Below the pieces are notes generated by a model. That model had not been told where the DNA came from. It saw only the letters and a program-made list of their open reading frames with translations, and searched no databases. A stretch of DNA of 64,000 nt from Manduca sexta (Eukaryota > Arthropoda > Insecta > Lepidoptera > Sphingidae). Below, in pieces: positions 26,001 through 37,460 of the stretch. A program made the position numbers and the translations under genes. Location of the stretch: contig NC_051142.1 in the NCBI RefSeq assembly GCF_014839805.1, positions 18,818,589-18,882,588 on the forward strand, in the 5' to 3' direction. Each line of letters begins with the position of its first letter. Position 1 is the first letter of the stretch.

Positions 26001-28578
26001 AATTAACTTTTTTAACTGGTATTAAAAGAGTTGTCATTTCATCCCTTTTATTCTTCATATTGATCCCAACTTCTCGGCTTTGTGGTGTAAAGGTATTAAA
26101 AATTTTATTTCTCATAACATTATCAATAAATGTGTTGTTGAAATAGAATTTGTAAACCAAATCGTCAATGGCTTGATCATCTTTTTCCTTAATGATCATG
26201 TCGTCTTGATTTTCTATTTTGTTTGTGGTTGGGATTGCAAACAAATTGATCTTTACTGATTCCGTTACATCAGGTATTGTCGTAGTATGCGTAACTTGAT
26301 CAACAACATTTGAATAATTATATTTTACATTCGTAGACACTTTTTGAGAACCCATTTTAATGTCTACTATCTGTTTAGCTTTCTTTAATATCCTCGCGAA
26401 GTTATTTTGTCTGTGTGAAATCTCGCTTTGAGTCTTTGCTATTAAATTTTGTTTAATGTTAATTTTTTCATTTTGACCCAGCATGAATTTTTGGACCGAA
26501 TAAAACTGTTTCTGTTGCATTAAAAACTTTTTCTGCTGATTTTCAAATTCGATTAGATTATTCATCATTTCTTTTTGTCTGATTTTAAAACGTTCTTCCC
26601 TTTCAAGTAAATTCTGTTCAATAATCTTCAGGTTTTCGTTAGATTTTATTAAATAATTGTATTTGTTATCGAAATCTTGAAATTTATTTGTAACGGTAAC
26701 AATATTTTTTAGGAAATCATCATTTATACTTTGTAATTGCTCATGAATGGCTTTTATTTCATTGTGCTGTTTCATTATTTTTTTAAACGTTTTCGTAAGC
26801 ATAGATATAACTTTGATCAAACCTCTTTCGTTAATGGGCTTAGTTTGTTTTTGTTTAGGTATAACTTTATACATATTGTCTATTCCAGTCAGGGGAACGT
26901 TTTGATGCCAAGCTTTGTCATCTTTATCAAAAATACTTCGTTGTTTATCACTTTCAATAGTTCTAGTCTTATTATAATCGTCTAAAATCACAAAATTTTT
27001 ATAATCTTCTGTTTCATAATCGAATTTAGTGTTTCTTTTGGGATTGCTAGTATTGTTTTTGGTTTCATTTAAATCAAGTTTTAATTTTTCTTCGGCTATT
27101 TTAACTACGTCATCAATATTTTTAATTGTCATTGTTTTGTTAGAAGTTTCGTTTTTGCTACTTATTATATAGTTTTTGCTTTTGTTTCCAGTCTTCAATT
27201 TACTATTTAATAAAATAGCAACTTCATAAGGATAATCATTAAATACAGAAGTGGGTTTTGGATCTGAAATTAAGGAATTTTTAATATCTGAATCGTCACT
27301 CAAGTTATTTTTGCAATTCTTTTTGTTTCTACATTTCTTCATACTCTTTCTGGGATGGCGTTTTCGTATATCTGTAAAGAATTAAGTTTGTCATTGCGAG
27401 GTTCATGAGCTATATGATTCTGGGCCAAGAGCTACGCCCATTACTCCTAAAGGTTCAGGATCAGAAGCGAATACTGAAAAACTTCATTCATTTTTTGTTT
27501 ATTCAAATGCGAATAAATATTAAAAGGAGTTAATCTAATAAGAAGCCCGCCAGACAAGTTTAATAAATAACTTCAATAACAAATCCTAAAAACTAAATTG
27601 AGTTTGATGTGATTCTACTGTCATTTGACACATTTATGTAATATACTTTTAGGTTAACCAAATTGACCCATTTTTGAATATTCACCATTTTAAAATTCAC
27701 ACGACACATTTTAATTCCTCAATAAATACTTACATATAATAACAAATATAAGGAATATTTGACTGACTTAATAATACTTTAAAAATATTAAAATTGATTA
27801 CTAAACATATGAGCAATTCGCTTGAATTATTCAATGTTCATAATTTAGGGCTGAAATGGTATTGGTCTTTGAGCAATTGGTATTATTCATCGGTGTTCAT
27901 ATACCGACTCTACTCTGTACCAAATATCCGTTATCACATTATTAACTGTCGGTAGAAATTTTAAGAAAATGCAAGAAAAGAAGACGACAACCTCGTGAAG
28001 CTCATCATGACGGGCAAAGTAGATGGGATAAAGCCTCGTGGCTCTGCAGCCATTGGCCTGCGCCAATGCCTTGGTCTGACCAGATACGCACCGCTCTTAG
28101 CTGTACAGTTTACAGCGCCCTCCACACCTTCGGAGACAGAAACAGATAGAGAAAGCCCGAGAAAATGATACAGAAGGGAAGCCACAACAAAATATTAAGG
28201 AATACGATGCGGGAAGAAGAAATATTAAGACGATTAAGATGATAAATATGAATATATTTACTCACGGTTAACTGCCCTCTTCGCCCGTTCAACATAGCTC
28301 GAAAGAAACGGAGCGTCCTGCAAAAAATTCTCACCAAATGCATCGAAATTATTTTGCAATATATTGTCGACATCCGCTGAATTTGGTCTGAATATAAAGT
28401 CTCCAGCAGTCGGCTTCTCGAATGTACTATCTCTCAATTTATTCTTCATCCAAACTCCTTTATTTACTATGTTGTTTCGTTCCAATTTAGGTTTTAGGAA
28501 GTTTGCTTCGGCTTCTAAGTAGTTTGCCAAATTTGTATGGATTTTTATAACAAATAACAGTATTATTGGTGAGTACAT
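23086..28578 (-). CDS. Secreted Lys/Asn-rich coiled-coil protein, unrecognised (800 aa)
   Basis: Exons in transcript order: 28578-28266, 27371-25725, 25362-25249, 24749-24660, 24171-24136, 23819-23775, 23557-23440 and 23125-23086 (stop TAA 23086-23088). The total is 2403 bases and closes exactly. Introns 1-6 are phase 1 and the last is phase 2. The N-terminus (residues 1-20, SPIILLFVI core) is a likely signal peptide. A furin-type RAKR is at residues 98-101, just before the giant 1647-bp exon. Residues 289-444 are a Gln/Lys/Glu-rich helix predicted to form coiled coil, and a second furin-type RNKR is at 570-573. The C-terminal region ends DVDPVAFDLDARRRAFVQRL, denser and more protein-like than the rest. 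A donor within the codon after ATG at 25725 avoids an immediate stop. No family recognised. Function unknown; it may be a processed extracellular protein (inference). Confidence 0.85.
24927..25229 (+). mobile_element. Short retroelement of the cttcgcccgc/tatagat family, well preserved
   Basis: Begins actagattttgctcgcggct and ends in ttttatatatatatagatt. Between are gggataaaagaccc and aattttcagccaaatcaatt. It sits in the intron between exons 24660-24749 and 25249-25362, and its tail ends about 20 bp from the 25249 donor side. Confidence 0.7.
25487..25600 (+). repeat. Retroelement end with (tca)n tract
   Basis: tcatcatcatcatcatcagc, then cgcaggacttccactgctaa, atgggcctcccc and gaaagcggcctgcatccag. 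This is a widespread lepidopteran repeat word order (recognition from memory). A reverse copy seeds the microsatellite at 58725-58860. Confidence 0.65.
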
Positions 28579-29659
28579 CACTGAAGTCGATACCGCATGT
28601 CAATGCGATCGAATGAATGGAATTTGGGATGTGCTACAATTGTAATCTGATAGGGTTTAGGTTTATTTGTAAACTCCGTTTTGTGGCTTTAGTGATGTGT
28701 TGGGGTCGATAGGGTGATATCGATAGTTTTTTATATATTTTAATTAAAAGCATTGTGTTAACAATATTTTAATTTAGGTTGAAAATCATTGCAGCTCGTC
28801 TAAATAGGAATTATGCACTTGCGATATTGCCAAGTTCAAAGCGATTACCATTAAGCAAGTTATTTATTCGCATTCTTCATCATAATTCATGATCACTCAT
28901 CATAAAGTACATCAGTTCATTATATAGGTACCGAAAAATGTTTTATATTGAATATGTTATATATTTTTATATATTTTTATTATAACAATTATTAAATGTG
29001 TAATTTCGTCGTAGCTATAAAAGGCATAAAAAACTAACAATGAATATTCATGAGACTTTAAGTAAGAAATCCATCGGTTACACAAATTAATTTTATCGTG
29101 CTACTATATATCGACGTAATCACCTCTCTAAACCAATGTTTACGCACTCCAGTCAAAACATCGATGTTATTGTTTACAATATCGACTTATTTTTGTATTT
29201 TTACACACTAACGAGGATTTGTTTTTAAGGTAAAAATAGTAAAACGCCATGTTTAGGAAATGGCGGGTTTTTCAGTTTTTACTTGGTTTTAGCTTGAGGG
29301 AGGTATGTACGTACCTACTTTATACCTAAGATAAATTCTTAGTAATATTAACGACTGTTTGTTGATTTTCGTACACCAAAGTAGAGATTATGTGACGGAG
29401 ATTGTTATCTCTGTTATTTATATTGGAAAATACATTTCTCCTACGGGATATTTATATGAATCTAAACGTTCAAGTGACCTTATCCACGATATTCAATATT
29501 CTTGAAACGGGAAAACACAACTATAATTTTGCTATTCAGCGGTACCTGCCTACTCAAGTGTAGCTACAGTAACGTACAAAAGAAACCCCCACGGTAGTGT
29601 TTAAGTTTGCCACGGTAAAGTAAACTTTATTTACTATCATTATAGCTGTAACTTCACCC
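28579..29659. promoter_or_regulatory. Divergent intergenic region with DREF-type site
   Basis: 1.08 kb between the start codons of the two divergent secreted-protein genes, likely holding both promoters. A perfect palindromic TATCGATA (the insect DREF consensus) is at 28718-28725, 140 bp upstream of the - strand start codon. No clear TATA box is placed correctly for either gene. The remainder is AT-rich with no coding exon. Confidence 0.5.
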
Positions 29660-32600
29660 ATGTCGCGATGCTCGGGCGATGCTTTCTACCGCGTGCTATG
29701 TTTGTCGCTGCTGGCGATCGCCGTCGCCTTCTGCCTCGTCATTACCGATGTCTTCATTGACATTGATGGCTTGATGCGGGTCAAGAAAGGTAAGACTATA
29801 AGCCTGTGAGAGTAAAGTATCCTTGAGGTTAAAACGCCTCCTTAGTTCATTATTTTCTCCCACTTTGTTATGGAGGGAAATGGACAATTAACATTTCCAA
29901 CTCCTCCCTATATTTCTGTTTGATTAATTTCGTTGCGGGATAGTGACAAATTAGTTTTCCATGAGACTCGCCGAGCTTCACTGCTCGGTGCTATAAAATG
30001 CGTGCCACTACTGATCCTGGCTTACAGGAGTTGTAGTGGTAGGTGTGAGGGCGGGAAAGTCTCTGAAAGCCTGTGAGAATAAATAAAGGGTTTTCGCACT
30101 ATCCAGATTGAATTAGACGAGGAAATTAATGACGTCACAGTTGTATGTTAATCTCCACCTTCCGTATTGGGAAGAGAACATTTTTAGTACTAACTTCAAA
30201 TGCAAATTCTCACTTTGTTCTTTTAATGTTTTTCAATTAAGTATTAGTTACGATATCAAATAATATTTCTGTCATAAATTTACATATTTGCAGATAAAAT
30301 TCCAAAACTACATACAACTATCAAGCCAGTACAAATAATAACTTCTAAGGACGGCACTACAGACAAATACGATAATACAGAAATAAATTACGATATGGAC
30401 TACAGTTACAGAACAAAAAGATCTTCGGGTAAATTAAATCACTCATACATTATCCAAAACAGAGCTCAGAGGCGAGACAGACGACTGTAATGAGTGTGAT
30501 CCAATGACGTCACGCTACTTGTCATAATCATTCCTAATCTCTATTTATTATTATTAGTAACAGACTCATTTGGTTTAGTAAATCATAGTACGGGCATATT
30601 TATGTAAGTAAGGCAACGGTGGCGGGACGAAACTGAATGAGGACTGAACAGAACATCCTGGCATTGCAAGAGGCCTACATTCAGCATTGGGTGAATATAT
30701 AGGCTGAAGAAGTAGAAGGGAACGCTGAAGGAAATTGAGGATAATGTGTCCACTCTTGACTTCATAGCGGAGTATTCATCCTGCAGCGGTTTAAATAGGC
30801 TCAGCTTAGCCTATTTGCAAACATGTTTAAAATGCTCTCGATGCTGGTTTTCATCCAGCGCACCCGGCGCATCGTAGAGTAAAAACAATCCACGTATGCC
30901 TCTAAAATACCTGATGCATTACAGTATCGGGGCAGTTTCAACAGCATTCCGAGTGCGTTATTATTTATACACGAAGGATTTATAAGTTTTTCGCTTAAAG
31001 TCGTCCCACATTCTGCACGTGGACGAGGCTTACTTATTTAGCTATTATGTTTAATATTAACAATGGATTTGACTTTACGGATGAACAACACCTCAGTCCC
31101 CCCCGTGACCATGAAGGCTGCAAAGTCTTCGAAACGTCGGGGGAAAATAAAATACTAAAACCGCGATAGAATCCGAAAATTAGTTTATATTCAATGTTTA
31201 ACAGTGGATATCTGGAAAGTGAATTGTCGAGATTCATTAATACATGGCAACGACGTTACAATGTAAGACTTATGTTGCAGAAACACAAAACCTGCTCCTT
31301 CAAATGAAACAATCCAAAATGAAAAACTTGCTAACTCATCGTTTAGCGAGGCTGCTGGATCAATTGGACGCTGAGGAGACTACAGAAGTCACTTCAAATA
31401 GGAATACTGAGAGAGTGAGCATCGAAAAGAGTAAAGGTAATGTACACGCTACATACACCACGTGCATTAAAGAGAACATTATTAAATGTACCGCTAGACA
31501 TATAATTAGATGAACAAATTCAAAACTTCAAATATAAACGTTTTAAGCTTGATTGAAACGTTTTTTTCTTTGTGTAAATTCCTTTTATTTTTTTTATAAA
31601 GAGAAAAATTGGTTAAAGCGACGTATAGGTACCCGTCACTGAAGAGGAACAGAAGGTTACGTTCCTTTATAGAAGGGGAAAATCTCCAGTCAAGCAGATG
31701 TTGCGCCTGACCGGCCGCGGCCCCTCCGACAGTTCCTATTCGGTGGTGGTATATATACAAGGCGGCGCGCAAATTCTGCTGCCGCAACGCAGAATTAGCT
31801 ATCGCCATCTAGCGTGATAGTTGTGCTCTATTACTACAATTATGTCAATACACATCGATTATCTCGCAGTTCTAGTGGTGTTGACGAGATGGCGGTGTAT
31901 AGTAATTGTATCGACACGTGGTTCACACAAGTGCATAAGCGATGTGAAGTTTGGAATTTGTTCAGCTATTTATATGGCTGACTGTATCTACAAGTTTGTT
32001 GGTGGAAGGATATATTTTATATCAGCTCGCATGTCGACCACTATACACAAGGTGTTAAAACCCGCCATAGGGGCACGTAAGTGTGTCGCGTTCGAAAAAC
32101 AACGTGTGTATATCCGGTTTCAACAGGCCGCCATATTGTGTCGACTGACGAGAGGTAATCTCTCGACCGTCGAAATTCTATTGCAACCCATTTACTTTCT
32201 ATCAGGTATAGTGGGGTCACTTTCCAGTGGCCGTATAAAAGAGAGAAGTTTAATATTAATGTAAGTGGCTGTCTGATGGTACCACTACGTCCATGAACCA
32301 AAACAACACCATCCATAACTGTGAATTATAAAGCACTTTATGGATGTTAAGAATAACAGTGTTTAAGATCATTGAAGTACCACATGAGACTTACCATTTA
32401 ATGCTCAATTATATTAGTTCTGGACAGTATTAGAATACGGGCAGTCGTGTAAAATGTATTTCTGTTGTGTAAAACAAACTTTCTTTTTCGAACTTATAGA
32501 ACTGAAAGAAACCCAAAAAGAAGATATAAAGCTGAGAACAGACGATAAAGAGGATTTGCTACATTCGGCAATGCACGAGATTCTGCTACTGGGTTTGCGA

Positions 32601-35600
32601 GGACATTTGGATTTTAATGAGGTGTATGATAGAATTCACAAATTAACAGCCGATTTTGATAAAGCGAGTAAAGGTAATTTATACGTTTTGGGTTAATTTT
32701 AAACTGACCAAAGATTTGCTCTAATAGTTTTAACTTAAGCAAAATTTAAGTAGAAATGATATAAGATAATTATCAAGATGAAATAAGATAATTATTCCGG
32801 TCCCACATTTGTTTTTTTTTTACTTTTCTTGGAAATGGTATAAAATTTTTAGTTATTAGACAAGTGTTACGAGTTTTCCATAGATGCCACTCGGTTCCTA
32901 AACTGTACACATAACAAATCTTAATTTTAGAAACAGTAAAGACATTTAGAACGAACGCAGAACCTCCAAAATCAGAAGATATGAAATATCCAAGAACAGA
33001 TTTATATAACGAAAGGAAACTGTTTGATGAAATTTTACATTGCAAGAAGCTACAAGATGATATCACTGAACATGGTAACAAACTAAATGGGGAAACTAGA
33101 AGAAAATCTGAGGGTACGTAGATTTTATTTAATTTAAATAGATGCAATCAATCATCGCATTTAAAGTGATTCCGTTAATTTTGTATCTGTTGATAAAAAA
33201 AAAACCACCGGTAATTCCGTTAATTTATCATACATTTCTTTTTTTACAGTACCAAAAATAATAATCAAAACAGTCATAGACATAAACTCTTTAATAGATG
33301 GGAAACGCAAAATGGAAAATGAATCGTAAGTATTTTTACTTACTTGCACTTTGAAATACTTCACGATAAATCTCCCCTAGCCGAATTTTGGCCACGGCGG
33401 CAAATCTCAACGGAGGTCAGCCAATTAGTACGCGGGAGATATTATAGTGCACAAATGTGTGCAAAAAACACAGGCGGACTCTCTGTTCCTTACCTCTCAT
33501 AGTCCGATAAGACAGAAATCAGACATGACCGGAGAAAGATCAGGACTTGACGATAAATAAAAGATTAATAAAGGAATACAGTTCAATCTTTAGATAATTT
33601 TATCGATGACCGAATATTCATATTATTGTAACATCTTTCATTAATTACAGGAATTCAAGAGAAAACGTTAAAGGTCTAGTGAAATTGGTATACAACGGAA
33701 AATCAATTAAATTCACTAGAATAGAAGACGAAGAAACACAAACAAATAAAAATAAAGAAATGAATCCTAAATTAGACACTGAACCAATCAAAGAAACTCC
33801 AAAATACGATGAAATAGCAGATCTTTTAAGCAGATATACATCAGAAACAAAAACTAATTATATTAACGAATATTTGAAAAATTACGATCACTCAGAAATC
33901 AAAAACACCAAACGTTTAAAACGCCATATTAAAATACGATACGAAAATGATGAGGTTACACAAAAGCCCAAAAAGAAAAAGGATGATGACGAATTATTTG
34001 TTGAGATCGAAACCCATTTTGACGGCAAAGGAATGAAAGGTGATAAAAAGAAGAAATTAATTAGTAACTTAGTAGAGAAGATACAGAAAGCCATACACTT
34101 AGGTGCCGACAAGAAGGAAAATAAAAAACCGAATGTTATCATTAAAAATGATAAGCAGAAGAAACGTAGACATATACACGTTAAAAAGCGAATACAAAAT
34201 CCTTTGACTAGGGATAACGTAGCCTCATTAAAAAATAATTATGTATTGCCTTACGATGCTATAATTCACAGGCAATTAAATCCTATAGCTAAAGCAGTAC
34301 CTTTACAAGAACCTTTGCCATACGTAAGCGACAAATACGGTCAATCCTGGAACAGAAAGTATTACGGTCCGGGATTTCTAGCTGTGACTAAATCCATAAA
34401 TTCAGCTGAAATGAGCGAAGTAGATGTTGACTATAATAAAGCTAACATTAATGGGGTATCACAAAGAATACAAAAACCTTTAAATAATGAAATTACTGAA
34501 AAAGACAGTACACCTAATGCATATTATGATTTAGGTAAACTTAAATTCATTATGAAGGATATTGATGGCAGTGGTTTTTCAGTTGGTTTTAATCAATATG
34601 TTGATGAGCAACCAGATCCAGAAACGATGAAACTTTTTACAGGGCTCGAGAATATATTACAAACATATCACCAAAAGTATGACCAAACTCCAGAGAATGA
34701 AGTCGACAGTACAGAGAAACCAAACGAAATTCATGAAGTAGATTACGAGCAAAATGAACACACGATTTCTCGTCGATCGATCCAAAGAAATAAACCTGAC
34801 CACCATTCCAATGAATATAATAGGGTTATATTTGAAAATGATTTTATGCCTTATGAAAATTATGAAGATATATTCAAAGGTGCCACGAAAGCAAACAAAC
34901 TTACTAACAGTCATAATCTGGATAATCTTAATACACTAAGAAGTATTTTTAAATCTAGAGCATCACGTTTTGTCGTCGACGAAGATATATTTGGAAAAAA
35001 ATTAAATCCAGCAGAAATATTTGGCCTCGCCAATTTATTACAAAGAAGGAAACGAAGTATAAATGTGCAGAAAATATCAAATTTAAAAAACAAGATTAAG
35101 CTCAATCGTTATTTAAACACAAAAGCGATGGCTACCAAGCGAATATTTCTGAACAAAAAGAGAAGTAAAAGGCAAGTAGACAAAGTAAGAATAATAGCGA
35201 CCGACGACTTACCCAATATACATAGACATTCAGATGAAATCTTTGTTGTATCTGACGAAAATGTTTTAGCTGACAGAGCAGTTGTTAGAGAAGTCGAAAC
35301 CCCGGAAATGGAGCCTGAGAAAGTCATAGAAGATCATTACGATGTAATATCACCCATGGCACCAATGCCACTTTTAGAACCAACACCGCAAATCTCCTAT
35401 GGTTACGAAGAACCCATGGAGCAACCTTTGGTGACAAACGTGTTTGGTGGTAGATCAAGACATAATTCTCTAATGTCTAAATATCCTCATATACTATTGG
35501 AGGACCTAGCCAGATCTAGGGAAGAAGATATAGTAGAAAACCCATACAATTTTAACAAAATTCCGGAGCCTCAGCCTATTGAAATTCCGGTAAAAACTAC

Positions 35601-36768
35601 GACTGTTGCAACACCGACTATAAGTAACGTTCCTCCTCCTAAAATGGAAGAAATAGTGAAAGCTATAACGCCAGAAAATGCCAAAACAAACTACCGAGTC
35701 ACAGTAAAAATCTTACCTAAAAATATCAGCGACTTAAACTCTGGATTCAAAGAAATCCACACTAGTATCAATAAGAGTTACAACAGAAATGGTTTATTGT
35801 ATTCATCATTAGTTAATGTATCGGAAATATCCAAAATAGTCAAAATTAATAAAACTCATGAGGTTTTAAGGACTACCACTACCCAGTCTCCTATAATTAC
35901 AAATTTTAGGAGACAACAGGAAACTATGAATCATATATTAAGACAGCATAAACATCGTATAGAGGAACAATTAAATCATTTACACAAAGAAAAGGAGAGA
36001 TTAGAAAACTTATCTATGAAAAATGAATCAGAGTTTGAGGAACCAAAACAAAACGAAATAATTGAAGTAGTAATACCGTCGAATCCACCTAAAGTAATGC
36101 GTTTGACCAAAGAAGAAGTAAGCAGACTTGCTCTTGCTACGCTGATGAATTTCAACAATAGAGAAATTACAACTACTACTATGCCTACAACTACAACTAC
36201 TGTTATAATTCCATTCACAACAGAATCTCCACAAATAGATACAGAAAGAACACAAATAATCAACAAAATGGAACGTAATGAGAATATGACGAATGAAATC
36301 TTGAAAAAAATCGACAAAAACACAGAAATCTTACAAAGTTTTCTTCGAAAATTGACTGATAAAATCAGCACTCCCAAAATTGAAAATGACATTAAAATAA
36401 AAGATTTTGAAAATATGCGAGCATTTAAACATATACCAGCTCCGTTTAATCAGATAATGCCAAACATGGAAGGGAATGGGACGCATGTGGCAATACCTTT
36501 TATTTATGCATACCAACAACCCTATGCTCTTCCTGTAAACAAACCAGAGGTTCCTGTCGCTAGTGTTGTATACCACGGACATATACACACAAATACTCTA
36601 AACAGGAAACAGGAATGGCCCGAAAGAACTGCAAAGAAAGAAGTAGATGACAAAAAAATGAATCAAACTAGATTTTTTATTGACGAATTGGAAAACGATT
36701 ATAAAGTGATTCCTACTAATATTAAGAAAGCATTTTCGAATGTAAGGAATAATACTGGTGTGCAATAA
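29660..36768 (+). CDS. Large secreted or signal-anchored protein with furin-type sites, unrecognised (1323 aa)
   Basis: Seven exons: 29660-29789, 30294-30428, 31281-31436, 32500-32673, 32931-33113, 33250-33325 and 33651-36768. The 3972 bases close exactly at TAA 36766-36768. The first five introns are phase 1 and the sixth is phase 2. Residues 10-32 (VLCLSLLAIAVAFCLVITDV core) form a signal peptide or signal anchor. Furin-type sites RTKR (83-86), RRKR (750-753) and RSKR (789-792) suggest cleavage into several chains. The middle exons encode short amphipathic helices (LLTHRLARLLDQL; HSAMHEILLLGLRGHLDF). The 3.1-kb last exon is Lys/Asn/Glu-rich with a TTTTMPTTTTT-like stretch, a coiled-coil segment (RQQETMNHILRQHKHRIEEQ) and a less charged end with FIYAYQQPYALPV. 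It is divergent from the 23086-28578 gene and shares its design. I do not recognise a family. Confidence 0.87.
29819..30075 (+). repeat. Dispersed ~250-bp repeat, copy 1 (inverted partner at 59545-59800)
   Basis: Shared with the reverse complement of 59545-59800: gaggttaaaacgcctcctta, tatggagggaaatggacaat, gagactcgccgagcttcac, aaaatgcgtgccactactga and tcctggcttacaggagttgt. It starts about 30 bp after the donor of the first exon of the 29660 gene. Class unknown. Confidence 0.8.
31992..32260 (+). repeat. Dispersed repeat, palindrome-bearing family (copy 3)
   Basis: atacacaaggtgttaaaacc, cgccataggggcacgtaagt and tatccggtttcaacaggccg, then gtcgactgacgagaggtaat. It lies in the intron before exon 32500-32673. 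An apparent 147-codon open frame here comes from the repeat. Confidence 0.8.
33374..33550 (+). repeat. Dispersed repeat with 'gaattt(t/c)gg(c/t)cacggc' start
   Basis: ctagccgaattttggccacg through tccgataagacagaaatcag. A looser relative begins at about 4772 (gcgaatttcggtcacggcgc). It lies in the last intron of the 29660-36768 gene. Boundaries and class are uncertain. Confidence 0.45.
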
Positions 36769-36769
36769 A
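36764..36769 (+). terminator. AATAAA overlapping the stop codon
   Basis: The TAA stop at 36766-36768 lies inside AATAAA (36764-36769). No other canonical signal is seen in the next 200 bases. If used, the mRNA would have a 3' UTR of only some 15-30 bases. Confidence 0.4.
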
Positions 36770-37460
36770 TTGTTTTATAGAGACGTTTTATTATTTAACA
36801 ATATTCCGCTTTAAATATCTGCTAGAACCCCAGATTGAGAATTCTAGAACTATCGGCTTAGTCTTTTCACTTTCGTTTTCACGTTTACTTTGTATAATTT
36901 TTACAAAAGTATATAGACTCAAATCCAATCCTCCCACAAGTACGTAGCCAAAAGAGCATAATATTATTTTTTGTTTTAGATTCTAAATATATTCAAATGC
37001 ACAAAAAAACAATAATGAAGTAATTAATTAATCATTAATTTGCGGTTGTTCCATTTAGTTTAGACATTTCTTAAGACTGATTCATTGTGATAACCTTGAT
37101 TAATTTTTTGCCCGCAACCGAAAGACCATATAAGTTCCAGTTTCCGGTATATGTTCCCTTTACACTCAGTCGCCTTTACTGTAACTACATTATCAAATTG
37201 TCAGACTCTATTTAAGAATTAAGATGAGATAAAAAACTAATTAATTTTATCTAAGAATGCATATCAAAGATAACTATAACCTGCATCTCGTAATTAAATA
37301 ATTTCAAATTAACGGCCCTTGACCACAGCATAGATAAAAGATTTTAAAGATAAAACTATTGCCGATAAAGTATTTTGACTATAGTATAAAAAGGTTTAAA
37401 ATTAGAATGTCCGACATATTATGTTTTAGTATAACAGGTGGTGAAGTCTACAGAAAAAAA
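36769..37460. other. Intergenic region with promoter of the 37461 gene
   Basis: About 690 AT-rich bases between two co-oriented secreted-protein genes. It holds the TATA box at 37385-37393. No coding exon or repeat recognised. Confidence 0.5.
37385..37393 (+). promoter_or_regulatory. TATA box
   Basis: TATAAAAAG, 76 bases upstream of the start codon at 37461. The spacing implies transcription start near 37415 and a 5' UTR of roughly 45 bases. A strong TATA box suits a tissue- or stage-restricted secreted protein (inference). Confidence 0.55.

Noticed and set aside
31821..32264. 147-codon + strand open frame
   Set aside because: It covers the dispersed repeat at 31992-32260, whose other copies are not open; no splice context.
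35976..36392. 138-codon - strand open frame (and similar ones at 34000-41800)
   Set aside because: Antisense shadows of the Lys/Thr/Glu-rich coding exons, where the complement lacks stops by composition.
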